Below, piece by piece: positions 1 to 8,224 of a stretch of 16,829 nt of DNA. The first letter of the stretch is position 1; each line of letters starts with the position of its first letter. The notes beneath the pieces are model-generated. The model did no database searches. It had not been told where the DNA came from and saw only the letters and a program-made list of their open reading frames with translations. The DNA is from Stramonita haemastoma (lineage: Eukaryota > Mollusca > Gastropoda > Neogastropoda > Muricidae). Where the stretch lies: assembly GCA_030674155.1 (NCBI GenBank), contig JASPKP010004870.1, forward strand, positions 1-16,829. Reading direction: 5' to 3'. Both the position numbers and the translations under genes were made by a program.

Positions 1-974
1 AAAAACTTGTCTAGTTCTTTTTAACAATGGGAAACCCCCCCAAACACTACCGTTATTAACACTTGATGGGACCACCCTTCAATACAAACAAGACGTCAAA
101 TTCTTGGGAGTTCATTTAACTAGCAAGTTAAACTGGAAAATGCATATTGAAAGTCTTATTTCAAAAGCCAGGAAACAATTAAATTTCTTAAAGATTATGA
201 GTGCTCAGCTCTGGAGTCAAGATACTAACTCACTTATACACCTTGCTGTTTCATGAATGCGGTCTAAACTCGTTTCTGGTCGAGAAGTGTATTTTTTTGC
301 TCCAAATTATCTATCAAAAAAGCTGCAAAGTGTGGATAGCAAAGCAATCAAAATAGCGCTAGAAGTTCCGACTCATGCCAGTACACTAAAAACTTACACG
401 GAAGCTCATTTACTTCCACTTTCTGAGCAAATAATGTTATCTGTCTCTAAATATGTCATTCGAAGTCTTGCTAATTCAAATTATGTTCGCAATGAAATAT
501 TTATCAGTCAAAAGGAATATCCAAAAAGAACTAGGGACATCTCTTTCTTACAGCCCATAAGAAATTATACCGAAGATGTTATGGTGAAAAATAATATAGA
601 TATATCAAACATACCAGTTTTATCAGTAGTTCCCCAGATTCCACCATGGAAACATAAATATGCAAATTTTGATATTGACTACACAGAAACAAAAAAGGAC
701 ACTAATCAAAACATACTCACAACTGAGGTTCAAAATCATATACATTGTCATTATCTAAACCACTGAAATGGATCTGTCTTAGAATTGGGCATGTGCGGGG
801 ATGCATTCGTTATACCCGACTTAAAAGTAAAAAGATCATTTTGTATTGGAAAAGGTTTTACAATATTCCCATCTGAACTGTTCGCAATTTTTATGGCGAT
901 AAATTATCTTTTAACTATTTCTCTTGCGATTTATAATGTCGTTTTTTGTGTTGATTCAAAATCAGTTTTACTGG
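1..974 (+). pseudogene. Dead jockey-type non-LTR retrotransposon: RT C-terminus plus first half of RNase H
   Basis: One reading frame (phase of position 2) runs from the window edge to 974 and reads as the C-terminal end of a jockey-like reverse transcriptase followed by RNase H. Visible are the post-catalytic KFLGVH block (about 98-115), the thumb/connection segment including KSxxxxxIKIALEVPTH (about 320-375), and the RNase H pieces GKGFTIFPSELFAI and VVFCVDSKSVL. The RT catalytic YxDD lies upstream of the window. The frame is broken by TGA at 254-256 and TGA at 764-766. The second stop sits where the RNase H TDGS motif belongs, and that motif's aspartate codon is AAT (Asn), so nuclease activity would be lost. 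The SEL glutamate and CVDS aspartate remain. The frame breaks off exactly at 974 and resumes at 1432, showing a later insertion. Such enzymes copy the element into genomic nicks; this copy is inert. Confidence 0.88.
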
Positions 975-1431
975 TGTAGCCAGGTGCAGTAGATCTAGTA
1001 CCGGTAGAGCTAGCGTGTGAGACGGCGCGACAGGGATTATCTCCCATGTGTGTATGCATGTGTGTGTGCGTGCGTGCGCGTGTGTGCGTGTGTGTGCGTG
1101 TGTGTGTGTGTGTGAGTGAGTAAGAGATTTTGTAAATAATATTGTTTGTATGCTAGATGTAGTGTGCTAGACTTAGTGCGACAGGAGACTTGATTAAATA
1201 ATATTCCATGCAATCTTATCGCTGTGTAGTACTACTGTTTTCTGACACCTGTAAATTGTGAGACACTTTGTATCTTTGAATAAGTATCCTTAAGTTAGAG
1301 CTTTTGTCTTCATACGGTCTTCATACGGTCTTCATGCCCCTGAGTCTACTGTTGCCCAATTGTTGAGACTCGTTGCTTGAGAATTGTTGTTCCGCTCTTT
1401 TCCTTACCTCTCACCTCTCGGCACCATCACA
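975..1431. mobile_element. Insertion with solo-LTR features inside the jockey RNase H domain
   Basis: The RNase H frame stops after VDSKSVLL at 974 and resumes at 1432 with the expected continuation (ALKHWDSKL), so about 457 bp were inserted. CTGG occurs at 971-974 and 1432-1435, flanking the insert as a 4-bp target duplication; counting the preceding A gives a 5-bp ACTGG alternative. The insert begins TGTAG and ends CACA, i.e. TGT...ACA ends as in retroviral-type LTRs. It has no coding capacity. It contains a GT-rich stretch at 1048-1112, A/T-rich motifs that could serve as promoter or polyadenylation signals (for example ATTAAATAATATT near 1193), and a short direct repeat of CTTCATACGGT around 1309-1338. 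A solo LTR left by LTR-LTR recombination is the simplest reading; another non-coding transposon is possible. Confidence 0.62.
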
Positions 1432-2141
1432 CTGGCTTTAAAACATTGGGACTCTAAACTGAGAAATGATGTTATTTTTTAAATAAAGTTCCTTGTGCAT
1501 TCTCTTGTTTCTAAAGCTATTGGGGTAAATTTTTGCTGGGTGCCATCACACTGCGGTCTTTACTGGAACAAGTTGGAAGATTCTCTGGCAAAACGCGATG
1601 CATCGGAATGTACAAGTGACATAATGATTAATAGTATAGGTCTACTTATCTTCATTTGAAATTATTTCAATTTTAGCAAACTCCATGTACTCAAAGTTTT
1701 ATTTAATCTTCACTTGGATCGTTTGTGTTGCCCATGAACTATAGAAATTATAATTCATGAACTACGTCTAAATGCTTGGAAAACTAAATATTCAAAAAAT
1801 GTTTTTTGCATTTGTTCTGCTATTATATCAGCTCATCATATATTGTTTGATTGCCCTGTGCTCATTGCCTCCTATAAAAGCAAAGGGACAGATCTAGGTA
1901 AAAAATATGGAAATGTCCAAAGTGTTCTGTATGATTCTGAGTCGCATGTCCTAGTATCAGTTGCAGAAAGTATTTGCCAATCACCAGTAGGACAGTTACT
2001 GTAAATGAAATGATATAAACTTATCACCATCCATTACATTCTTCATCCTTTCACCTTTCCCCTCATCCCCTTTTCAGTACATTCTTATGTGAATGTATCA
2101 TTGTCTAAATCACCTTGTAGTGAATGGACATTAAACAAATG
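1432..2141 (+). pseudogene. Jockey-type element: second half of RNase H, C-terminal domain and 3' UTR
   Basis: This continues the element of 1-974 beyond the inserted LTR-like segment. The frame starting at 1432 gives WDSKLRNDV, the RNase H block FCWVPSHCGLYWN (about 1531-1563), the DSLAKR segment holding the last catalytic aspartate region, LRLNAWKTKY (about 1762-1791), a Cys/His-bearing stretch with HHILFDCPVL, and a C-terminal PVGQLL before TAA at 2002-2004. In-frame stops at 1480-1482 (TAA), 1657-1659 (TGA) and 1735-1737 (TGA) show it is dead. The sequence after 2004 looks like a 3' UTR ending near GGACATTAAACAAATGA at about 2141, where the oppositely oriented RTE-like fragment begins. 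The element therefore kept its 3' end, as expected for target-primed reverse transcription. Confidence 0.85.
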
Positions 2142-2800
2142 AGAAGAAGTTCCTCTACTCCTCACAGTCCTCCACCCTTCATAACAAGTTGCTCCACCCA
2201 AGGCCAGTCCACTCTCTGATGTTATCTTCCCATGGTTTTCTCTGTCTGCTTCTTCGTCTGGCTTCCTTGTACTGTTCCCTGTAAGACAGTCTTAGCCAGT
2301 CCAGATGTTCGTGTGACGTGCCCATTCCACTTTAGCATGCTTTTTTTTTCACCGAAGTCAGGAACTCTTCATATGGTCTGATGGCATTCTTTATTCTGGT
2401 TTTCACTTCATCATCAGTGATGTGAGATCTGCATGAGATACCAAGGAGTTTGCGAAAGCATCTCATCTCCATTGCCTGTATCCTTCTTTCAATGTCTGCT
2501 GTTATGGTCCATGTTTTACAAGCTACAAAAATATGGACGTGATCAGGGAACACATCAGTCTGATCTTGAAACTGATGGTGATGTCCTTATCATTCCAGAG
2601 GACTTAAAGTTTGGTCATTGCAGCTGTGGTCTGGGCTATCCTAGAGAGAATTTCAGGTTTTCATCCTTCATCTGATAGTTTAGCTTCCAGGTATTTGAAG
2701 CTATGGACGGTCCTGATTTTCTTACCATCTATAATTGTCTTATTGCTGATACCATTGGCGCTATTTTCTTCTCCGGCTTTCTTTAGCAGCTTTCCATTGT
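2142..2800 (-). pseudogene. RTE-like endonuclease/reverse-transcriptase C-terminal fragment
   Basis: Read on the minus strand from about 2800 downward, the sequence gives NGISNKTIIDGKKI, then SFKYL, KPEILSRIAQTTAAMTKL, TWTITADIERRIQAMEMRCFRKLLGISC (about 2520-2430), EVKTRIKNAIRPYEEFLTSVKKK, GHVTRTSGLAKTVLQGTVQG and EWTGLGW near 2190. These blocks match in order the C-terminal end of endonuclease-reverse transcriptases of RTE-like LINEs common in invertebrates. They lie in different frames and contain stops (for example between GWSNLL and RVEDCEE), so it is a pseudogene. The longest unbroken piece is 73 codons, 2332-2553. The upstream part of the element is missing; homology fades into the pyrimidine-rich tract near 2800. 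The exact clade is uncertain. Confidence 0.8.
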
Positions 2801-2814
2801 TCGTTTTCTTTTTA

Positions 2815-3870
2815 TCTGCGGCTTTCTGTTGCTGTTTTTTCGTTGTAGGTCTTTCTGTTCTTTTTCCTTTTCTTCTGTGTCTTTTTCTGTTTTTTTCTTC
2901 TGCGTCTTTCTGTTTTTGTTTTTCCTTCTGCGTCTTCCTGTGTTTGTTTTTTCTTCTGCGTCTTTCCGTTGTTGTTTTTTCCCTTCTGCTTCTTTATGAT
3001 TTTTCTTTTTCTTCTGCGTCTTTCAGTTGTTCTTTTCTTTCTCTTCTGCGTCTTTCTGTTGTTTTTTCTTCTGCGTCTTTCTGTTGTTTTTTCTTCTGCG
3101 TCTTTCTGTTTTCTTTTTCTTCTGTGTTTTTGTGTTATTCTTTCCTTTTTCTTCTGTGTTTTTGTGTTATTCTTTCCTTTTTCTTGTGTGTCTTTCTGTT
3201 GTTTTTTCTTCTTCGTTTTCGTCTGTGTTTTTTTATGTTTTCTTCTTCGTCTTTGTGTTGTTCCTTTCTTTTACTTCTGCGTCTTTGTGTTTTTCTTTTC
3301 TTTTTCTTCTGCTTCTTTCTGTTGTTCTTTCTTTTCTTCTGCGTCTCTCTGTTGTTCTTTTTTCCCTTCTGCATCTTTCTGTTTTTTTCTTTTTCTTCTG
3401 CATCCTTCTAGTTTAAAAGGAATCTTTTTCTTCTGCGTTATCTGTGGGGTTTTTTTTGGTTTCATCTTTCCGATTTTTTTTCTGAGTCTTCCTGTTTGTT
3501 GTTGTTGTTGTTGTTTTGTTTGTTTCATCATCTTTCTTTCAATGTTGTTTTCTTTTGCGTCTTTCTGTTGTTCGTTTCTGTTTCTTCTCTGTCTTTCTGT
3601 TGTTTGTTTCTTTTTCTTCTCTGTCTTTCTGTTGTTGTCGTTTCCTTTTTGTCCTTTCGCTTCTGGTGGTTTTCCTGTTCGTTGTTTTTGTCTTTTGCGT
3701 CATTTGTTTCGTTGTTAATTTTTTTCTTCTGCTTCTTTGTGTTTTTTTCTTTTTTCTTCGTCTTTTTGTTGTTCTTTTATTTTTCTTCTTAGTTTTTCTA
3801 TTGTTCTTTTCTTTTTCTTCTGCCCTTTTCTGTTGTATTTTTCTTCGCGTCTGTTTTTTTCTTTCCATCT
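2815..3870. repeat. T-rich minisatellite with a core TTCTTCTGCGTCTTTCTG
   Basis: The plus strand repeats a degenerate unit of roughly 24-36 nt around the core TTCTTCTGYGTCTTTCTG followed by GTTGTT or T runs. Many cores are identical (for example near 3047, 3070 and 3094), and a 36-bp unit is duplicated almost perfectly at about 3112-3183. The plus strand is nearly free of A, so long stop-free frames appear in all three plus frames (Phe/Leu/Ser/Cys) and as Lys/Arg/Gln/Glu on the minus strand. Low complexity and the absence of any domain argue against these being proteins. The repeat begins where the RTE-like fragment ends. Confidence 0.8.
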
Positions 3871-4365
3871 TTCTTGTCCAAACCCGTATGTTCCTGAGTT
3901 TTGTTTGAATTGTCCTTTTCTGCAATGTTTTGCTTTCCTCCATTTTTGTATATTTTCTTTTTGGCTTAAAAATAAAAGTTTTCCTACATTTTGAACCATC
4001 TTCTTTCACAGTGTTACTTTCCCGCTGTGATCTTTTTCCGTTTCCTTTCCTCCAGTTATTTTTGTGTGCTTTTCTTCCAGTTTGAGTTTGTTTTCTCCTT
4101 TTTCATATTCATTCGTTTGCTTGTTCTTCATCTATTTTGATTTTCTTTTCTCTCTTCTTTTTTGTTCTTGTTTTGGTTTGTGTTCTTGTTGATGTTTCCA
4201 TCTTTTTTCCCTTCTTCTTGTTCTATTGTTGTTTCTGTTGCTGCTGTGTCATTTTTGTTGTTGTTATTTGTCTGTTTCTTTCTTTTGTCTTTCTTCTTTT
4301 ACTCTCCACATCCTCTTTTTCGTTTTTACTTTTCTTCCTTCTTCTCCTTTCCCTCCTTCTTTTCA
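3871..4365. repeat. Degenerate pyrimidine-rich (TTC/TTG) sequence without a gene
   Basis: This is a transitional stretch between the minisatellite and the homopyrimidine block. It is dominated by T with TTC, TTG and CTT words, interrupted by a less biased patch at about 3880-4010 where A and G are more frequent. I see no conserved coding motif on either strand. The open frames crossing it come from low A content. Confidence 0.55.
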
Positions 4366-4670
4366 TCTTCTCCCCCTCCTCCTTTCTTCTTCTTCTCCTT
4401 TTCTTTTCTTTTCCTCCTCCATTTCTTCCTTCTCCTCCTCCTCCTTTTCTTCTTTCTCCTCCTCCTCCTTTTCTTCTTTCTCCTCCTTTTCTTCTTTCTC
4501 CTCCTCCTCCTTTCCTTCTTTCTCCTCCTTTTCTTTTTTTCTCTCCTCCTCCTTTTCTTTTTTCTTCTCCTCCTCCTTTTCTTCTTTCTTCTCCTTCCTC
4601 CTCTTTTTCTTCTTTCTTCTCCTTTCTTCTCTTTTTCTTCTTTCTCCTCCTTCTTTTCTTTTCCTCCTCC
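4366..4670. repeat. Homopyrimidine (TCC/TTC) tract, 239 nt uninterrupted
   Basis: From 4366 to 4670 the plus strand contains only C and T except for one A at 4431, so 4432-4670 is a pure 239-nt homopyrimidine run (homopurine on the minus strand). It is built from irregular CTCCTCCTCCTTTTCTTCTT-like units. Such tracts with mirror symmetry can form intramolecular triplex (H-DNA). Long Glu/Lys/Arg or Phe/Leu/Ser frames through it are composition artefacts. Confidence 0.9.
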
Positions 4671-4911
4671 GTTTCTTCTTTCTCCTCCTCCTGTTCTTCC
4701 TTCTCCGCCGTTTCTTCTTTCTCCTCCTACTCCCACTGTTCTTCCTTCTCCTCCTTTTCTTTTTTCTCCTCCTACTCCCACTTTTCTTCCTCCTCCTTTT
4801 CGTCATGCACCTCCTCCTACCCTCGTCTTCTTTGTCGTCATTATCGCTGTTTTCTTCTTCATTGTCGTTATTTTTGTTATGCAATTCTTTTTCTTCTTCT
4901 CTGCAGGTTTA
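4671..4911. repeat. Interrupted CT-rich continuation of the pyrimidine tract
   Basis: CTCC/TTCTT units continue after 4670 but with scattered A and G (for example CTCCTACTCCCACT twice, near 4722 and 4770), grading into mixed sequence by about 4911. No coding signal beyond low complexity is visible. Confidence 0.7.
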
Positions 4912-5073
4912 TTCTTCCTCTTGTGTTCAGTCTTCCTCTCTCGTGATCTTCGTTCTGATTGCCTTCATCTGAAGGAAGGAAAATCAACAGTTTCTCTAAA
5001 CCACCAACCGTGCAATAGCTACTTGTTGTGTGCAATGCTCACAGTCCCTGCTCATAATGCTTGCTATCAATTA

Positions 5074-5098
5074 CACACGCACGCACGCACGCACGCTT

Positions 5099-5138
<40 letters not shown>

Positions 5139-5182
5139 GCGTGCGCGCACGTGCGCACACATACATACATACATACATACAT

Positions 5183-5266
<84 letters not shown>
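5074..5266. repeat. Compound microsatellite (ACGC)n-(AC)n-(ATAC)n-(AC)n
   Basis: ACGC repeats at about 5076-5096 are followed by TTGG, (AC)n at 5101-5131, a CG-rich alternating patch (about 5132-5158), (ATAC)n at about 5161-5200, and (AC)n to 5266. From 5101 to 5266 purines and pyrimidines alternate without a break for 166 nt. Confidence 0.95.
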
Positions 5267-5269
<3 letters not shown>

Positions 5270-5360
5270 CCCTGTCTGACCCCCAGCTGTCCTGCCCTCC
5301 TCTAGGCAACACTGGCTGATGTCAGGTGCTCTTTCTAAGGAAACGGTCAACTTATCTTCT

Positions 5361-5770
5361 AGTGGATGATGGTCTAGAGGTAACGCACCTGTCTAGAAAG
5401 CGAAAGTTCCAGATCGATGTGTACAGTGGTTCGAGTCCCATTTAGGCCCCAAACTTTTCCCCAGTCCAAAAGACCACAGTGGTGGTCTGGGTACCAGTCT
5501 TTCAGACCAGAGATAAACCCAGGTCATGTGTGTTACACAATTATTTAGCGCACGTAAAAACCCACGGTAGCAAGAGAGTTGTCCCTGGCAAAAAAATAGC
5601 CACTCATGTGGGAAAAAGCCACTCTGATAGGAAAACACACACTGCTGCAGACAGGAAAAGAAAAGAAATGGGTGGCGCTGCTCTTGTGGCGAAGCGCCCT
5701 TCCCGGGGGAGAGCAGCCCAAATTTCACGCTGAGAAACCGTAACTTAGTGGTGTAAATGTCAAAATAAAA
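5361..5770 (+). mobile_element. tRNA-derived SINE, near full length
   Basis: A tRNA-like head carries an A box (TGGTCTAGAGG, 5370-5380) and a perfect B box (GGTTCGAGTCC, 5428-5438), 47 bp apart, as in RNA polymerase III promoters. The body has a conserved-looking module AGAGATAAACCCAGGTC (about 5509-5525), then GCGCACGTAAAAACCCACGG (about 5549-5568), GTTGTCCCTGGCAAAA, GATAGGAAAA, GGGTGGCGCTG and GGGGAGAGCAGCCC, ending in an A-rich tail near 5760-5770. The order of these blocks resembles a SINE family I recall as widespread in molluscs. It encodes no protein and would move using a LINE's enzymes. The anticodon-arm region is not tRNA-like enough for a functional tRNA. Confidence 0.85.
5370..5438 (+). 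promoter_or_regulatory. Internal Pol III promoter (A box and B box) of the SINE
   Basis: TGGTCTAGAGG at 5370-5380 fits the A-box pattern TRGYNNANNNG, and GGTTCGAGTCC at 5428-5438 fits the B-box pattern GGTTCGANTCC exactly. Both boxes look intact, so transcription of this copy is conceivable. Confidence 0.8.
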
Positions 5771-5773
5771 TGC

Positions 5774-5955
5774 ACTATGCAAATCAACGCACGCAAAAAA
5801 TCCTACAGCAAAGAGCACAGTTGTTTCTGGCAACAAAAAACACTGAAAAAAAGCCAATCTCACCTGGATACAAACAGGTGTGCAGGGCAAGAGAGGCACT
5901 GCTCTTGAGGTGTAGCAGTCCCCCCAGAACACTCTTAGCGCAGAACACTTTGCTG
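5774..5955 (+). mobile_element. Headless, diverged second copy of the SINE body
   Basis: CGCACGCAAAAAATCCTACAG and AGTTGTTTCTGGCAA (about 5789-5832) align with CGCACGTAAAAACCCACGGTAG and AGTTGTCCCTGGCAA of the adjacent SINE. Further on, GAGGCACTGCTCTTGAGGTGTAGC (about 5893-5916) aligns with GGTGGCGCTGCTCTTGTGGCGAAGC. No tRNA head precedes it. It is a 5'-truncated or partly duplicated copy in the same orientation, about 20-30% diverged by eye. Confidence 0.62.
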
Positions 5956-6009
5956 TTTTCTTCAACAAAGCAAAAATAAAGCCATGATTCAAAATACACA
6001 GAGGCATTC

Positions 6010-6258
6010 TTTCACAGACAAAAGTTCATGCACTCTCACACATACACAAGTCTGCAAACAGGGAAATTCATAGACACTGGTGCTTTTGCAGGACACACTC
6101 TCATACACACATGTATAAACATACATAAATACATACAAAAACACAAACAATACATACAAACACACACACAAAACACATACACGAACTCACACACACTACC
6201 CGAACACACACAAACACAACACACGCACTCATGCACACACACACAAAACACACACAAT
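6010..6258. repeat. Degenerate CA-rich sequence
   Basis: Irregular ACAC, ATAC, AACAC and CATAC words fill this stretch with no perfect array longer than a few units. It looks like a decayed (AC)n microsatellite. His/Thr- or Val/Cys-rich frames through it are not genes. Confidence 0.75.
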
Positions 6259-6456
6259 ATTCAAATGACAATTTTCTATTTACATGTTGAGAATCACTCG
6301 TATAGTTTAGTTATATTTGTTGTTGATTTGAAGTTGATTGTTTCACATCACCGTTTGGTTTTGCCCAGTTGTTCTGCCATCTTTTTATGTTTTTTGCCTA
6401 CAAACACCCCCCACTTCTCTCTATCTCAGTGTCTGTCTCTCTCTGTCCCCCCCTCC

Positions 6457-6487
<31 letters not shown>

Positions 6488-6850
6488 ACTGCCCTTTTCT
6501 CTCCCCCATTCAGCCAATATCACTTAGTAAAAAGATGTTCAACTACAGAAAGAATAAAAGATCTCTCTCTCTCTCTCTCTCTCTCTCTGGTTATTAATTA
6601 AGTAGTTGCGTATAATACCATACTGCAAGAAACCAACATGGTACTTACAAGTATCTGTTGTAGACCTCATTCTTCTTTGCTTGTTTCCCCCCTTACCTGT
6701 TTTCAAATTGTGGCTTTAAAATTGGTCAGGTTGTCACTACAAACGGTTTACGTGCAGCACTCAGTTCACGTGCAAAACTCACTCCACAGAAATTTCCTTC
6801 TCTGCTAAACATCACTCACCGCCACACACACAAAGGGCAACAACCCCCCC

Positions 6851-6894
<44 letters not shown>

Positions 6895-7234
6895 TGAAAA
6901 TAAGTTTCCATTTGGGATGACTCTTTATATGAATTTCGATTGTTCATTTTGTTTGCTGTTAAAATGTTTGATTTTCATCCTCTACCCCCAAATCTTTATG
7001 TAAATGAGCGGAAAAGCTTGACACATTAAACCATTTGTCATTGTCTGTCAGTCTGTCTGTCTGTCTGTCTGTCTGTCTGTTTTTCTCTGTTTTTCTTTTG
7101 GTCTCTGTTTTATTGCTTTTTCCTTTTTCTCCATGTATATTTCTGTGATAGTCTTTTTTTTCTGGCACTGTTGATGTGTTCAATTTTTTTTCTAGTCTTA
7201 AAATCTTAATCTTTATGAAATGCTTTATAGTCTG
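6259..7234. other. No gene seen; several short simple repeats
   Basis: This holds C19 at 6455-6473 (preceded by a C7 run) joined to (AC)n to 6489, (TC)n at 6562-6588, C18 at 6844-6861 joined to (CT)n to 6889, and (GTCT)n at 7051-7080. The unique-looking parts, including 6590-6840 and 6890-7040, show no domain, no RNA-gene box and no retroelement motif that I recognise. Confidence 0.6.
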
Positions 7235-7237
7235 ATA

Positions 7238-7390
7238 TTGGGGGCGGTATAGCCTAGCGGTCAGAGTGTTGCCTTCCTGATTTGAGGTTCAGACCCCACC
7301 AAGGAGGCCACAGTCTAGACAATTGGATTGTGCAGTAGACCTTAGTGTTGACTCTACTCTACAAAAACCTTTAAACCAAGGCCAAGCATT
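7238..7390 (+). mobile_element. tRNA-derived SINE head with unassigned body, plus strand
   Basis: GGGCGGTATAGCCTAGCGG carries a good A box (TAGCCTAGCGG, 7250-7260). Downstream at 7286-7296 GGTTCAGACCC is a degraded B box. The spacing and order fit a tRNA-derived head. The following sequence to about 7390 matches no block of the 5361 SINE; it may be this SINE's own body or unrelated DNA. The 3' end is uncertain because it meets the oppositely oriented SINE. Confidence 0.55.
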
Positions 7391-7638
7391 GTAAATTTTG
7401 TCATCTGTTCCCACTAGCATACAATGGCCTACTCTTCCGAAAAGCAGAACAGATTTTAACATATGCGCAAGATGTTCTGCGTGTGTTTGCAAAGGGAACC
7501 TCGGTTTATAGTCTCATTCGAAGGACTTTTGGGGAGTGGAGTTGGCACTGATGTTAACTCCAGAGGAAAAATCCTTTTGGAGGAGATTCGAACCTGGGGG
7601 GCATCACTGACCACCAGGCTATCCTGTCCCTGTCTCCC

Positions 7639-7640
<2 letters not shown>
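7391..7640 (-). mobile_element. tRNA-derived SINE, minus strand
   Basis: Read on the minus strand from 7640, GGATAGCCTGGTGGTCAG is an A-box-like segment (one mismatch), and AGGTTCGAATCTCC (about 7586-7599) is a nearly perfect B box. The body includes GAGACTATAAACCGAGGTTC (about 7498-7517), the same module seen in the 5361 SINE, then ACGCAGAACATCTTGCGCAT and the tail block GCTAGTGGGAACAGATGAC. Two truncated copies of the tail half occur at 9078-9183 and 9824-9882, supporting a mobile family. Confidence 0.68.

Positions 7641-7641
<1 letters not shown>

Positions 7642-7717
<76 letters not shown>
7642..7717. repeat. (GT)n microsatellite
   Basis: An uninterrupted GT array of about 38 units lies between the minus-strand SINE head and the minus-strand LINE 3' terminus. 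Confidence 0.97.
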
Positions 7718-7718
<1 letters not shown>

Positions 7719-7721
<3 letters not shown>

Positions 7722-8224
7722 TCAAATGTTTATTTACAGATGGTACATTGAGTAAGCAAAACACTTGCTTTGTTCATCAAGCCATCTACAAAAGAAAATT
7801 CTGTAAGAAAACGAAAGAGAAAAAAACAACAATAATGACAACAATTATTACAGCAATAAAGAGAACTGAAATGATGATAATCTCAAAAAGCTAGCAAAAT
7901 AACCAACTACACACTCCTTAACCAAACTTTTAGCATATCAATATTTAAACATTTCAATATTAAAAATACATGCATACTAATAAACACTTGTTATCGACCA
8001 ATCACTCACCCATGCCTGCTATGTTAGGTACCAATGTGAAACACACGCGCACACATACACAAATTCACACACACATACATACGCACACACAAACACACAC
8101 ACACACACACACACGCACACACACGCGCGCGCGCACGCGCGCGCGCGCACGCGCGCGCGCGCACACTGCACAAATAACATATACAAACATCATATATACA
8201 TGCAAACATACACACTTATTGCGC
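7719..8224 (-). mobile_element. 3' UTR and 3' terminus of the CR1/L2-like LINE
   Basis: On the minus strand this follows the dead coding region at 8225-8915. It passes through the CG/CA-rich stretch, then an A/T-rich segment, and ends with TAGATGGCTTGATGAACAAA, CAATGTACCATCTG and the polyadenylation-like AATAAA just before the (AC)n array. The same terminal blocks recur at 9385-9480, where the end carries four ATTG-type units, which supports this being the true element terminus. Confidence 0.66.
8092..8166. repeat. (CA)n/(CG)n alternating purine-pyrimidine tract
   Basis: A 75-nt run alternates purine and pyrimidine perfectly, with an almost pure CG core at 8124-8162 broken only by single CA steps. 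It sits in the 3' UTR portion of the minus-strand LINE. Arg/Ala/Cys-Val frames through it are not genes. Confidence 0.92.

Noticed and set aside
1308..1338. CTTCATACGGT tandem repeat as an independent element
   Set aside because: Only about two and a half 11-bp units; treated as an internal feature of the LTR-like insertion.
2611..3718. 266- and 249-codon Phe/Leu/Cys-rich frames resembling membrane proteins
   Set aside because: Hydrophobicity comes from the T-rich minisatellite; equally long frames exist in other phases and on the other strand.
4162..5319. 385-codon open frame, Phe/Leu/Ser-rich then His-Thr repeats
   Set aside because: It crosses the homopyrimidine tract and the AC microsatellite; stop-free simply because of composition, no domain, ends in repeat.
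5370..5438. Genuine tRNA gene
   Set aside because: A and B boxes are good but acceptor and anticodon stems do not pair convincingly, and a SINE body follows directly.
5393..6007. 204-codon minus-strand open frame over the SINE
   Set aside because: It lies antisense across two SINE copies; no recognisable domain and the sequence is fully explained by the SINEs.
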